From a virus, in IMG/VR virus record IMGVR_UViG_3300045747_000420, positions 1-32,676 of that record: a DNA stretch of 32,676 nucleotides; one strand, 5' to 3'. The position numbers and the translations under genes are program-made. Of the stretch, positions 1-5,991 are shown piece by piece. A model generated the notes under the pieces. That model saw only the letters and a program-made list of their open reading frames with translations, had not been told where the DNA came from and ran no database searches. Each line of letters opens with the position of its first letter. Position 1 is the stretch's first letter.

Positions 1-207
1 AGCACCAGCAGGGCGCTGGCACTCTTCACCGGAATCAGCATAGTAGGCTGGGTATGGTATGCCCTGGTCTATGACAAGATGGCCGCGCTGATGGCGTGCC
101 TTGCAATCGTGCTGGCATACATCGCCACACTGCTGGGTGTCAAACAGGTAACCGAACGTAAGGGGGCTGACAGTGGAAATCCAACAGATCCGGCAGTACC
201 TCAGTAA
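1..207 (+). CDS. Small membrane protein, 3' part (holin-like position)
   Basis: The window opens inside this reading frame, so its start is missing; 68 codons remain before TAA at 205-207. The visible part has two hydrophobic stretches (about residues 4-22 and 27-46) and a charged, Pro-containing tail, which is the build of a small two-helix inner-membrane protein. Its stop lies inside the next gene, a 35-base overlap typical of a tightly packed late phage operon. Position at the end of the late region, just before the membrane protein at 173 and the integrase region, suggests a lysis-module role such as holin. That is inference from position and shape; no specific family was recognised. Confidence 0.6.
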   Translation, partial: STSRALALFTGISIVGWVWYALVYDKMAALMACLAIVLAYIATLLGVKQVTERKGADSGNPTDPAVPQ

Positions 208-757
208 AATAGACTGGCTGCGTACCATCGCCCTGATAGCGGGTATCCTGGCGGCGTGCTCCATCATCTGGAATCATTTTTACCCAAAGCAAACCGCGTC
301 AACCACCTACACCACCACCGCACCGATCCCCGCAGTCGCCAATGTCCCTACGCAGGAGCTGCCACCACAAAAGGTGATTGTCCTGGTCAAGCAGGAAGCG
401 GTCAAGAAACTGCCAGATCTGCCGCCGGATATGAAAGCAGACCCCAAACAGCAGATCACCACCACAGCAGACATCAAGCCCAGCCCCTACGGTGGCAGCG
501 CCGTCGCCTTCATTAACACCAGCACCGGCAGATCATCGATCATCTACAAAGCCAAGGAAAGACCATGGCTCGGATTCCCGTCTGATATCACACTTGGCGT
601 GCGCTACGGCGTAACCACCCGCGCACCAGGGCAGGAAAGTCAACTCTACGCGAAATGGGATTTTTTCCGAATCGGCAGCGCCTACCTGGGAGCATACGGA
701 GAGGTATCCAGCAGGCCCGAAGCCAAAGCCATGGTTGATATGAGCATGCGATGGTAG
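173..757 (+). CDS. Membrane-anchored phage protein of the late/lysis module
   Basis: This 194-residue protein starts at GTG (173) behind a G-rich ribosome site (AGGGGG, 161-166) and inside the upstream frame. It has one transmembrane segment near the N terminus (about residues 16-35), a Thr/Pro-rich linker (about 40-75), and a C-terminal domain of about 90 residues rich in aromatic and small residues, possibly beta structure. Such a layout fits an inner-membrane protein with a periplasmic domain. The neighbouring two-helix protein and the integrase region just downstream place it at the end of the late operon. A spanin-like role is possible, but it lacks the usual coiled coil and I do not recognise the family. 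Confidence 0.6.
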   Translation: MEIQQIRQYLSKIDWLRTIALIAGILAACSIIWNHFYPKQTASTTYTTTAPIPAVANVPTQELPPQKVIVLVKQEAVKKLPDLPPDMKADPKQQITTTADIKPSPYGGSAVAFINTSTGRSSIIYKAKERPWLGFPSDITLGVRYGVTTRAPGQESQLYAKWDFFRIGSAYLGAYGEVSSRPEAKAMVDMSMRW

Positions 758-765
758 ATCAGTTC

Positions 766-1003
766 TGTTGACGATCTGTTGACGGCTTAAAATGTCACAG
801 AATGTAAAACAATGTATAAGGTATTGATATTACGTTGACGGTTTACGGGGTTTTTAACAGATATTTAGAAGGCATTATGTTTGTAACTAACTGATTTTTA
901 TTACGTATTATTTAAATTATCACACTCTTTCGTAAGGTTCGAACAGCCGTTTAATATCACTAAATATCAATATATTACACAGCTTGTTGACGGTCTGTTG
1001 ACG
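766..1003. other. attP: Candidate attP region with paired arm-type repeats
   Basis: Two direct-repeat pairs of TGTTGACG flank about 200 bases of AT-rich DNA. The left pair is at 766-773 and 777-785, the right pair at 985-993 and 996-1003, and in both pairs the copies are 11 bp apart, one helical turn. A fifth partial copy (CGTTGACGG) lies at 833-841. The right pair overlaps the 3' end of the integrase gene. Paired arm sites on both sides of a core are the known arrangement of attP in tyrosine-integrase phages. The core crossover sequence itself could not be identified. No gene is seen in 758-974. Confidence 0.6.
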
Positions 1004-2093
1004 TTTTGCGGTTTTCAAGTAACGACAGAGCATCATTCAGATCATGTGGTGCCAGATGGATATATCGGAGAGTTGTTTTGATATTCTTATGGCCCGCCCA
1101 CTTCATGACGCGGTAAATATCAACACCGGCCTGCAGCAGTCGGGTGATGCAGGTATGTCTCAGGGCATGGATCACGAAATGCTTGTCATGCTCCAGCTCC
1201 AGCTCTTCGCGCATCCGAGCCCAGACATAATCCGCCTGCACCATGTTGATTTCAAATAGCCGGGACTTATCCTTCCGCGTTTTCATGATGGCCCTTACGC
1301 GTGCTGTCATGGGTATGCTGCGGGGTTTGTCTGCTTTGTTCAGCCAGATGGTGATCATATTGTTTTTCAGATCGATGTCACCAGGTGGAAGGTTGAGTAT
1401 TTCACTTAACCTGGCTCCGGTGTCAAGCAGGCAAATATAGAGATCCGGCATTTCGCGCCACCATATTCTGGCGCTGTCTGGTTTCGACCTGGTGAAGATG
1501 TCCAGGATCTGCTGCTCTTCGGTGTCGCTGATGATCCTGATCCGGCCTTCGATCTCCGGGTCCATGTTAATAAAATCATGTGGCAGTTTGTAAAATCTCA
1601 GTATCGACCGGAGCACAGCTCTATATCTGTTAGCAGTCGAGTCTGCTGTTCCGCGCTCTGCAAGTATGTCTGACATTTTGTGCATGTGTTTTTTGCCGAT
1701 GGCATTTAGCGGTATGTCTCCTATAGTCCCCACTACTAGGCACGCGCGTCTACGCATGCTCTCCCCTGCTTTTTTTTTCTTCCATCGGTCATTGTATAAG
1801 GTTGTGATGGCTTCGGACAGCAGGGGCGATTCCTGGCTGATCTGGTAGGTGTCGAAGAATATCTCGGCTTCGGCTTTTTTGAGGGCGCTCTCGGCGTGCT
1901 GTTTCTGGCGGCCTATTGCCTGTATATGCCGCTTGCCATCAACGATAACTTTGATGTACCAGTCCGGAGAGTACGACGCTGATCCGCCGCACCTGGTGCA
2001 TGGTGGCGCGGGTGTTATTGGCTCGGTGTGCCAGTTCTGTTTGTTGCAGTCTGGACAGCGCAGTATTTTGAATATGGGATTTTTGACGGCCAT
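975..2093 (-). CDS. int: Tyrosine-recombinase phage integrase with N-terminal zinc ribbon
   Basis: This 372-residue protein should integrate and excise the phage by site-specific recombination. The catalytic set is visible: R228 in a TGARLSEIL motif, a beta-hairpin lysine (K253 or K256), H309-x-x-R312 in HALRHT, H335 in WAGHKN, and the nucleophile Y344 about nine residues later. Residues 1-36 carry two Cys-x-x-Cys pairs (C13/C16, C32/C35), so a zinc ribbon precedes the arm-binding region (about 45-80) and SAM-like core-binding domain (about 90-180). It is transcribed toward the candidate attP, and its last codons contain the right arm repeats. Length is normal for lambda-type integrases. The zinc ribbon is a less common addition, probably DNA binding. 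Confidence 0.95.
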   Translation of the reverse strand: MAVKNPIFKILRCPDCNKQNWHTEPITPAPPCTRCGGSASYSPDWYIKVIVDGKRHIQAIGRQKQHAESALKKAEAEIFFDTYQISQESPLLSEAITTLYNDRWKKKKAGESMRRRACLVVGTIGDIPLNAIGKKHMHKMSDILAERGTADSTANRYRAVLRSILRFYKLPHDFINMDPEIEGRIRIISDTEEQQILDIFTRSKPDSARIWWREMPDLYICLLDTGARLSEILNLPPGDIDLKNNMITIWLNKADKPRSIPMTARVRAIMKTRKDKSRLFEINMVQADYVWARMREELELEHDKHFVIHALRHTCITRLLQAGVDIYRVMKWAGHKNIKTTLRYIHLAPHDLNDALSLLENRKTSTDRQQAV

Positions 2094-2121
2094 GGCAGCG
2101 TACCGGGTATAACCTCGATCG

Positions 2122-2643
2122 TTACCTTTTCAGGGAGCGTATTTTTTCTTTTAATGATTCAGGGTTGTTTATTTTGATTATGACAGCTTCTTTCATCGGG
2201 CCTGATGCAGTTGTAAACTCGAGATCCCCTACTCCTAAAATCCTTTGCAAAATACTTTGTGAGACATTAGTGCTTCGGATGTCGTTTATATCGAGCTCGC
2301 ATGTTCGTTTAGATAAAATTCCACACGTACATATTATTCTCTTGCTTGTGACTTTGTATTCGTTGCTCTGTTTTTCCAGCAACACATAGATAATTACAAG
2401 TATCGGTACAACGACAGTAAATATACAAATAGCTGCAAAAATGAACCAGAAAGTATAGGCCTTCCATTCTGGTGACCCTGTCCAGATGGTTCTTTCTGAA
2501 TTAAAATCTGATCTTTCTGCGTTTAATTGTTTGCCGACTTCGGCCCTGGTATGCTCATTTACTGGAGCAGGTGCCCCGCACGCCGGACATTTGTTAATTC
2601 CAAAAGGTATCGATGTATCACATCCTGCACATTTAAGCCCCAT
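2122..2643 (-). CDS. Zinc-ribbon, bacterial PH-domain membrane protein
   Basis: 173 residues. The N terminus has a zinc ribbon (C5/C8 and C19/C22). A long hydrophobic segment follows (about 65-88), probably one or two membrane helices. The C-terminal part (about 92-170) resembles the bPH2/DUF304 domain, with the typical run of a Y-x-V-T-x-K-R start, an L-S-K-R strand and an I-x-x-I-R-S-T-x-V pattern. The ATG is preceded by AAGGAG on the minus strand. The gene lies just upstream of integrase on the same strand, so it may be expressed from the prophage. A role in lysogenic conversion or superinfection exclusion is inference from location only. It is more AT-rich than the structural genes. Confidence 0.7.
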   Translation of the reverse strand: MGLKCAGCDTSIPFGINKCPACGAPAPVNEHTRAEVGKQLNAERSDFNSERTIWTGSPEWKAYTFWFIFAAICIFTVVVPILVIIYVLLEKQSNEYKVTSKRIICTCGILSKRTCELDINDIRSTNVSQSILQRILGVGDLEFTTASGPMKEAVIIKINNPESLKEKIRSLKR

Positions 2644-2680
2644 GGCTTACTCCTTTTTCTTCCCAAGATGTACTGCATGA

Positions 2681-2690
2681 TGTATATACA
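2681..2690. promoter_or_regulatory. Palindrome TGTATATACA between divergent genes
   Basis: A perfect 10-bp palindrome sits in the 53-base gap between the minus-strand PH-domain gene and the plus-strand ribbon-helix-helix gene, directly next to the latter's ribosome site. It is a candidate operator for autoregulation by the small ribbon-helix-helix protein. This rests on sequence symmetry and position only. Confidence 0.3.
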
Positions 2691-2696
2691 ACGGAA

Positions 2697-2837
2697 ATGC
2701 GCCTTAAAACAGAGATTGTGCAGCTGAGACTCACACCTGACGAGAAGGAAGCATTAAAGGCTCTGGCAGCAAAAAAGCAGATGAGTCAATCAGAATATCT
2801 GCGATGGTTGATCGCCCGAGAGTCCGCCAGCCTTTAA
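2697..2837 (+). CDS. Small ribbon-helix-helix-type DNA-binding protein
   Basis: A 46-residue frame from ATG 2697 to TAA 2835-2837, behind a purine-rich ACGGA site. A short alternating hydrophobic strand (VQLRL), a first helix with DEKEALKALA, a turn, then SQSEYLRWLIARE form the strand-helix-turn-helix order of ribbon-helix-helix repressors (Arc/CopG/mobilisation-type). Such proteins bind palindromic operators as dimers. The palindrome at 2681-2690 just upstream is a natural candidate target. It is divergent from the PH-domain gene. The call is by pattern, without homology search. Confidence 0.6.
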   Translation: MRLKTEIVQLRLTPDEKEALKALAAKKQMSQSEYLRWLIARESASL

Positions 2838-3007
2838 TTTTTTCTTTTTCCCTCCCCTTTCACTAAATTCCCGTTATCATTGTAATGTTGTGTGGCAGTA
2901 CATTAACCAAAATGCGTATTCTGTCGCATGAGTCAAAAAGCTACTTGTTCATTAGAAACAAAAAGTATTATATGCCCCTCCTGAAGTCATTCAATTTAGG
3001 AGGTTGT

Positions 3008-3157
3008 ATGCAAGACTACGCCAGGCTGTATCGTTCCAGATCTAATAAGATGACACCGGTGCAAAAGTTAAAGCGAATCAGTAAAATACTTTCTACAAAC
3101 ATGCCGCCGGTAATCATGGTTATGTGCATAATGCTTCTGATCAGAATGGAGCGATAG
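3008..3157 (+). CDS. Small basic protein with C-terminal membrane segment
   Basis: An in-frame start exists at 2885, but ATG 3008 is preferred because TAGGAGGT (2997-3004) is a near-ideal ribosome site at the right spacing. The 49-residue product has a strongly basic N-terminal two thirds followed by a hydrophobic, Met-rich segment (about residues 33-46), so it is probably membrane associated. It ends just before an intrinsic terminator (3163-3193), making it a monocistronic unit convergent with the minus-strand gene at 3169. No family recognised. Confidence 0.5.
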   Translation: MQDYARLYRSRSNKMTPVQKLKRISKILSTNMPPVIMVMCIMLLIRMER

Positions 3158-3162
3158 TCAAA

Positions 3163-3193
3163 CGGGGATCATTGCTGATCCCCGCCCTTTTTT
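3163..3193 (+). terminator. Intrinsic terminator, plus strand
   Basis: CGGGGATCA (3163-3171) and TGATCCCCG (3176-3184) form a perfect 9-bp stem with a TTGC loop, followed by CCC and six T residues (3188-3193). It terminates the small gene ending at 3157 and overlaps the last codons of the convergent minus-strand gene. Confidence 0.8.
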
Positions 3194-3366
3194 ACGCCTT
3201 TCCATTTTTTTTTAAAATCAGCATATGCCTGCGCTCTATCATCCTCTGCCAGTAAGAGCATATCCTTCACCATCAACTGCATAAGTGGATCATCATCCAG
3301 TGCTTTTACCATATTTTTCTGATCTTCTGTGAGTTTCAGGTGTGGTTCGGCTACGCCGTACACCAT
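3169..3366 (-). CDS. Small acidic/amphipathic protein in the repressor operon
   Basis: 65 residues from ATG on the minus strand, starting 6 bases after the stop of the HTH gene at 3373-3546, so the two are almost certainly co-transcribed. The middle (about residues 12-48) is helical and rich in Met, Leu and Asp; the C-terminal 15 residues are basic. The gene's 3' end forms part of the terminator at 3163-3193. It could be an accessory to the small repressor (partner or stability factor), but no family was recognised. Confidence 0.6.
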   Translation of the reverse strand: MVYGVAEPHLKLTEDQKNMVKALDDDPLMQLMVKDMLLLAEDDRAQAYADFKKKWKGVKKGGDQQ

Positions 3367-3372
3367 TTGAAT

Positions 3373-3546
3373 TTAAGCAACTATACCCCGCTCGGTCATT
3401 AATTCAAATGCTCTCCGCTCAATACCAGGAGGAACTCCTGAACGTCTCCAAGTAGATACAGCCCCTTTTTTACGATTAAACAATGGAGCTAGATCCTGAT
3501 CTTCGGTAACAGAAAAATATTTTTTCAATTCGTCTACAGTAATCAT
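3373..3546 (-). CDS. Mini phage repressor, Cro/CI-type helix-turn-helix
   Basis: A 57-residue frame from ATG (3544-3546) to TAA (3373-3375). The middle, residues about 20-52, carries a helix-turn-helix followed by W33-R-R-S-G-V-P-P and an E-R-R-A-F-E-L helix. That is the signature of phage CI/Cro-like DNA-binding domains in which a Trp and a G-V-P turn follow the recognition helix. It lacks any C-terminal oligomerisation or peptidase domain, so it is either a Cro analogue or a minimal lysogeny repressor. It is divergent from the rightward early operon; the palindrome at 3579-3595 lies 33 bases upstream of its start. Low GC relative to the structural genes. Confidence 0.7.
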   Translation of the reverse strand: MITVDELKKYFSVTEDQDLAPLFNRKKGAVSTWRRSGVPPGIERRAFELMTERGIVA

Positions 3547-3572
3547 TTTTTTGCACCGGTCTATTTTTACGG

Positions 3573-3601
3573 TTGACAGTCTAAAAAAATTAGACTATAT
3601 G
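3573..3601 (+). promoter_or_regulatory. Rightward early promoter with operator filling the spacer
   Basis: TTGACA (3573-3578) is a perfect -35 box, followed by a 17-base spacer and TATATG (3596-3601) as the -10. The whole spacer is a palindrome: GTCTAA (3579-3584), AAAAA, TTAGAC (3590-3595). A repressor bound there would directly block polymerase. It drives the operon starting at 3659. The likely ligand is the HTH protein encoded divergently at 3373-3546 or the protein at 3659-3871. Confidence 0.75.
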
Positions 3602-3658
3602 TTGGTTCACATTCATATTTAATCACATATTCAATAAATAGCAAGGAACTTTAAAAAA

Positions 3659-3871
3659 ATGAACCAACCAGCCACGCGGGAACTTATTAAATCTAAGCAT
3701 ATCAATCTGTCGTCATGGTGCGCTGCAAATAGGTTTTCGTATCCTATGGTGCAGGCTCTTATAAAAAGCCACGGGCCAATATTGGAAACAAAAAAACAGC
3801 GAGAGGTCATTGCTGCGTTAATAGCCGATGGCCTGTATGTGCCTTCCGAGGATGAGGAGAAAGCCGCATGA
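3659..3871 (+). CDS. Small HTH-type phage regulator
   Basis: 70 residues, first gene of the rightward early operon. Residues about 8-55 carry a pattern of I-K-x-K-x-I-x-L-S-S-W-C-A-x-x-x-F followed by V-x-A-L-I, similar to the BcepMu gp16-type phage regulators (an HTH with a conserved Trp and a following short helix). It is the positional counterpart of Cro or CII. The start codon is in the right arm of an inverted repeat: GTTGGTTCA (3601-3609) and TGAACCAAC (3660-3668), so a second regulatory site around the start is possible. Stop overlaps the next ATG by 4 bases. Confidence 0.6.
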   Translation: MNQPATRELIKSKHINLSSWCAANRFSYPMVQALIKSHGPILETKKQREVIAALIADGLYVPSEDEEKAA

Positions 3872-4152
3872 GTCCTGACCAGCGAATCGAGAAGATCGAA
3901 TCTCTTTTGGAGCAGCTTCTGGCGTCGGCTGCGTATGAGTCGCCAGTGCCGCTTCCGCTGAGAGATGCTGCTATTGCCTGCCATATGGAATTACGTACGC
4001 TTCGGCAGATGGTGGACCGGAAAGAGATCCCGGCGTATCGGCATGCACAGTCTGGCAGCTGGCGGGTGTTCCCGAAAGATATCCGCGCGTATCTGATGGC
4101 GGAGTCAAACCAGTCTCCTGCTCGACGTCCCCGCATACTAAAGAGGGCATAG
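3868..4152 (+). CDS. Excisionase-like MerR/HTH_17 DNA-binding protein
   Basis: 94 residues starting in an ATGA overlap with the preceding gene. An N-terminal helix (residues 1-20, coiled-coil-like heptads) is followed by a winged helix domain (about 30-78): L-P-L-R-D-A-A-I, T-L-R-Q-M-V, then I-P-A-Y-R and S-W-R-V-F-P-K-D-I-R-A-Y-L. This is the pattern of excisionase/HTH_17 proteins. The C-terminal tail is basic. It could be the Xis that works with integrase at the TGTTGACG repeats, or an early-gene regulator. Family assignment is fairly safe; the Xis role is inference. Confidence 0.7.
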   Translation: MSPDQRIEKIESLLEQLLASAAYESPVPLPLRDAAIACHMELRTLRQMVDRKEIPAYRHAQSGSWRVFPKDIRAYLMAESNQSPARRPRILKRA

Positions 4153-4154
4153 AT

Positions 4155-4322
4155 ATGGCTCCGAATGATCCCTGCAAAAACTGTGATGATGAGCATGCCG
4201 GCTGTCTGATCAAGTGCGTGATCAACCGGGAGGCTTTCATAAGCACTGCTGATGAGAAGTATTTTAGCTGCCCTGAGTATAAGCGGCAGGAATATCAAGG
4301 ACTGGAGGGTTGTTATGCGTGA
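4155..4322 (+). CDS. Cys-rich small early protein
   Basis: A 55-residue frame from ATG 4155, two bases after the upstream stop. It contains six Cys (C7, C10, C17, C21, C39, C53) with Cys-x-x-Cys and Cys-x3-Cys spacing, consistent with a small zinc-binding fold. Its end overlaps the start of the next gene at 4315, so it is part of the translationally coupled early operon. Function unknown. Confidence 0.5.
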   Translation: MAPNDPCKNCDDEHAGCLIKCVINREAFISTADEKYFSCPEYKRQEYQGLEGCYA

Positions 4323-4563
4323 TTTTCTTGAGTTGGTGATGGGCAATAAAAAAGAGGCGCTGCATACCGGGGCAACTTTTATCCTGACACTGCTGCTGAT
4401 AAGCCTGATGGGCTGGTCGCTGCTTGATTGGCCGGTGCCTTCCAAAACTCCGACCCTGGTGGATAAGTCTATGTTACGCCTTCATACCAGTGCTGCAATG
4501 GCCGAGCATACGGCGGCTATCAATAGCAGGATGGAGTTGCAGGCGCTGCAGGTTTCCAAGTGA
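4315..4563 (+). CDS. Small single-pass membrane protein
   Basis: The open frame extends upstream to 4252, but ATG 4315 has GGAGGG (4304-4309) at ideal distance and overlaps the preceding stop, so this start is chosen. The 82-residue product has one strong transmembrane segment (about 19-38), ending with two Trp, then a polar helical tail. The next gene starts at GTG 4560 in a 4-base overlap. No family recognised; it is one of a run of small coupled early genes. Confidence 0.55.
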   Translation: MRDFLELVMGNKKEALHTGATFILTLLLISLMGWSLLDWPVPSKTPTLVDKSMLRLHTSAAMAEHTAAINSRMELQALQVSK

Positions 4564-5084
4564 TTGAGTTGTTCGAGTGCGCGCGATTAAGCGCTCGGAT
4601 CAGTAAGGCGGCCTGTGAGGGCAACCGGCAATATAAGCGTGCGTTTGCATGTGAGGGCTGCCCAGGTTTGGGGGCGGCTACTATCCTGGATATGAAGGAG
4701 ATCGACGTGCCGAAGAGATACAGTTACTGCAAGGTGGATGGCTGCAATAAGTATGTGTCGAAGGCGGGCTACTGCTGGGGCCACTGTAAGGACAACGGCA
4801 TCGACCCAAAGACGGGGGAGAAGGTTTCTACAGCCCCTATTGTAAAGGTGATCGGCAAGCCTGCTGTGAAGGCTGCTGTTGTGCAAGTCAAGCAACAGCT
4901 CGAAGAGCCTATTGTGCCGCCTGGTCAATACCGTGATTTTGATGCCATCATCACCAAGACGATTGTGGACGCTATGAATGCCAAGTGTAGTGAGTGGCTG
5001 ATGGAGCTGCATGGTATGCCACCGAGCAAGGCTATCGTGTACGCCGGTGAGATGCTCAAGGCTGTTGAGGGTTTGGGATACTGA
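4560..5084 (+). CDS. Two-zinc-finger early phage protein
   Basis: 174 residues from GTG 4560. The N-terminal block has Cys at about residues 7, 19, 31 and 34, and a second block at about 57-76 has Y-C-x4-G-C-x8-Y-C-x2-H-C. Both look like small zinc-binding modules. A Val/Lys/Pro linker (about 90-120) precedes a helical C-terminal domain. Length, two zinc modules and position in the early operon suggest a nucleic-acid-binding regulator, but I do not recognise the family. Its stop TGATG overlaps the next start. Confidence 0.6.
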   Translation: MIELFECARLSARISKAACEGNRQYKRAFACEGCPGLGAATILDMKEIDVPKRYSYCKVDGCNKYVSKAGYCWGHCKDNGIDPKTGEKVSTAPIVKVIGKPAVKAAVVQVKQQLEEPIVPPGQYRDFDAIITKTIVDAMNAKCSEWLMELHGMPPSKAIVYAGEMLKAVEGLGY

Positions 5085-5239
5085 TGATTGCCTCGGCTGC
5101 CATAGGATACTTGGCCATGAGCATACGCACCGCAGGTGCGCACTCAGGCAGTAAGGGTGTCGCCCTCCCGGCCTCCCCCTCCCTCCACAAGGGAAAAGAG
5201 AGCTGCACCAATCATCCTATGGACAGGGGGCAGTTATGA
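5084..5239 (+). CDS. Small ORF coupled to flanking genes
   Basis: A 51-residue frame whose ATG overlaps the previous stop (TGATG at 5082-5086) and whose stop overlaps the next start (ATGA at 5236-5239). The double coupling is the main argument for translation. The peptide starts hydrophobic and then is Ser/Lys-rich with no recognisable domain. The DNA inside holds a short hairpin (CGCACC/GGTGCG). It may simply be a leader that carries ribosomes to the gpZ-like gene. Confidence 0.4.
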   Translation: MIASAAIGYLAMSIRTAGAHSGSKGVALPASPSLHKGKESCTNHPMDRGQL

Positions 5240-5862
5240 TCAGAGTTGAGTTGATAGGCAAGAAGGAAGCCATTGATATCTGGGGGAACAAGCCAGTCAA
5301 TGCTGCGATGCGGGCTACTCTGCAACGTGTGGCAAAGACTGCTATGTCAACAGCCAGCCAAGAGATCAGGCTGGTCTACAACATTAAGAAGGGTGACCTT
5401 GATAAGAAGATGTCAACACAATCGGGTCATGATTCTGTTTTGATCACTTTCAGCGGCAGAGGGATCTCGTTGTCATACTTCAATGCAAGGCAGTTCACTG
5501 TGAACAAGACCATCACCCGGGGCAAGAAAGACGGCAAGGTAGGTCTGGTGACCAAGACAAGAAGCAAGGCCCATGCCTTCCAAGGTGTTGAGGTCGAAGT
5601 GTTCAGAGGTCGCAAGACCCAGCTGAGGTCTGCATTTATGGCACAGATGAAGTCTGGCCATATAGGTGTGATGCACCGATGGTCGGGTAAGTTCATGAAG
5701 GGCAAGAAGAAGGCGGCAATCGGAGAGAAGGCCGTCGTGTCAATCGCGACTATGATCCTCAATCGCAACGTCCACCCTGCCATCCTTGCCAAGGTTCAAG
5801 ATGATTTCGATAAGGTATTCAAGCAACAGATTGAATACCAGTTGAGCAAGGGCAAGTCTTGA
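5236..5862 (+). CDS. Minor tail protein Z homologue, displaced to the early region
   Basis: 208 residues. The pattern matches prophage minor tail protein Z (lambda gpZ, tail completion): an N-terminal A-x-x-A-x-x-R-V-A-K-x-A helix followed by Gln/Arg positions, a basic middle, then A-F-M-x-Q-M-K-x-G and V-M-x-R-x-x-G-K, ending in a Gln-rich helix. Lambda gpZ is about 190 residues. In lambda Z sits between FII and U; here FII-like (22728) and U-like (23027) genes abut with no Z between them, and Z lies 17 kb away at the end of the early operon. Lys codons are mostly AAG and G exceeds C, unlike genes after 5992. Ribosome site is GACAGGGGGC just upstream. Confidence 0.75.
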   Translation: MIRVELIGKKEAIDIWGNKPVNAAMRATLQRVAKTAMSTASQEIRLVYNIKKGDLDKKMSTQSGHDSVLITFSGRGISLSYFNARQFTVNKTITRGKKDGKVGLVTKTRSKAHAFQGVEVEVFRGRKTQLRSAFMAQMKSGHIGVMHRWSGKFMKGKKKAAIGEKAVVSIATMILNRNVHPAILAKVQDDFDKVFKQQIEYQLSKGKS

Positions 5863-5871
5863 AAACATCGC

Positions 5872-5915
5872 GGGTCCTTTCCGGCAGGAGATTCTGACGG
5901 GCACCAAAGCGCGCA
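5872..5915. other. cos: Candidate cos site with cosQ-like motif
   Basis: GGGTCCTTTCCGGC at 5872-5885 contains GGGTCCT, which is the known lambda cosQ packaging-termination element, followed by the same TTTCCGG bases as I recall from lambda-related cos regions. In lambda, the nicking site cosN lies about 15-25 bases to the right, which here falls at about 5895-5915 in GC-rich sequence. The phage has a lambda-type GpA terminase, which cuts at cos. The site is in a gene-free gap (5863-5991) at a sharp change in strand composition. Recalled from memory, not searched. Confidence 0.5.
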
Positions 5916-5991
5916 GAAAAACGCTAGCTAAAGACATTTTGAGTTTGCAGATTTTCATATTGATTAAATGCAATCACCAGGTGAGGCAAGT

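Noticed and set aside
925-950. GGTTCGAAC motif resembling a tRNA T-loop, possibly an attP core in a tRNA end
   Set aside because: The bases on both sides do not pair as a T-stem (position 61 would be A, not C), and no acceptor stem or other tRNA arms are present.
2945-2971. TTGTTC...TATTAT as promoter of the 3008 gene
   Set aside because: Spacer is only 15 bases and the -35 box is poor; not strong enough to annotate.
2885-3007. Extension of the small gene at 3008 to an upstream ATG at 2885
   Set aside because: No ribosome site at 2885, while TAGGAGGT before 3008 is near perfect; the upstream part has no domain features.
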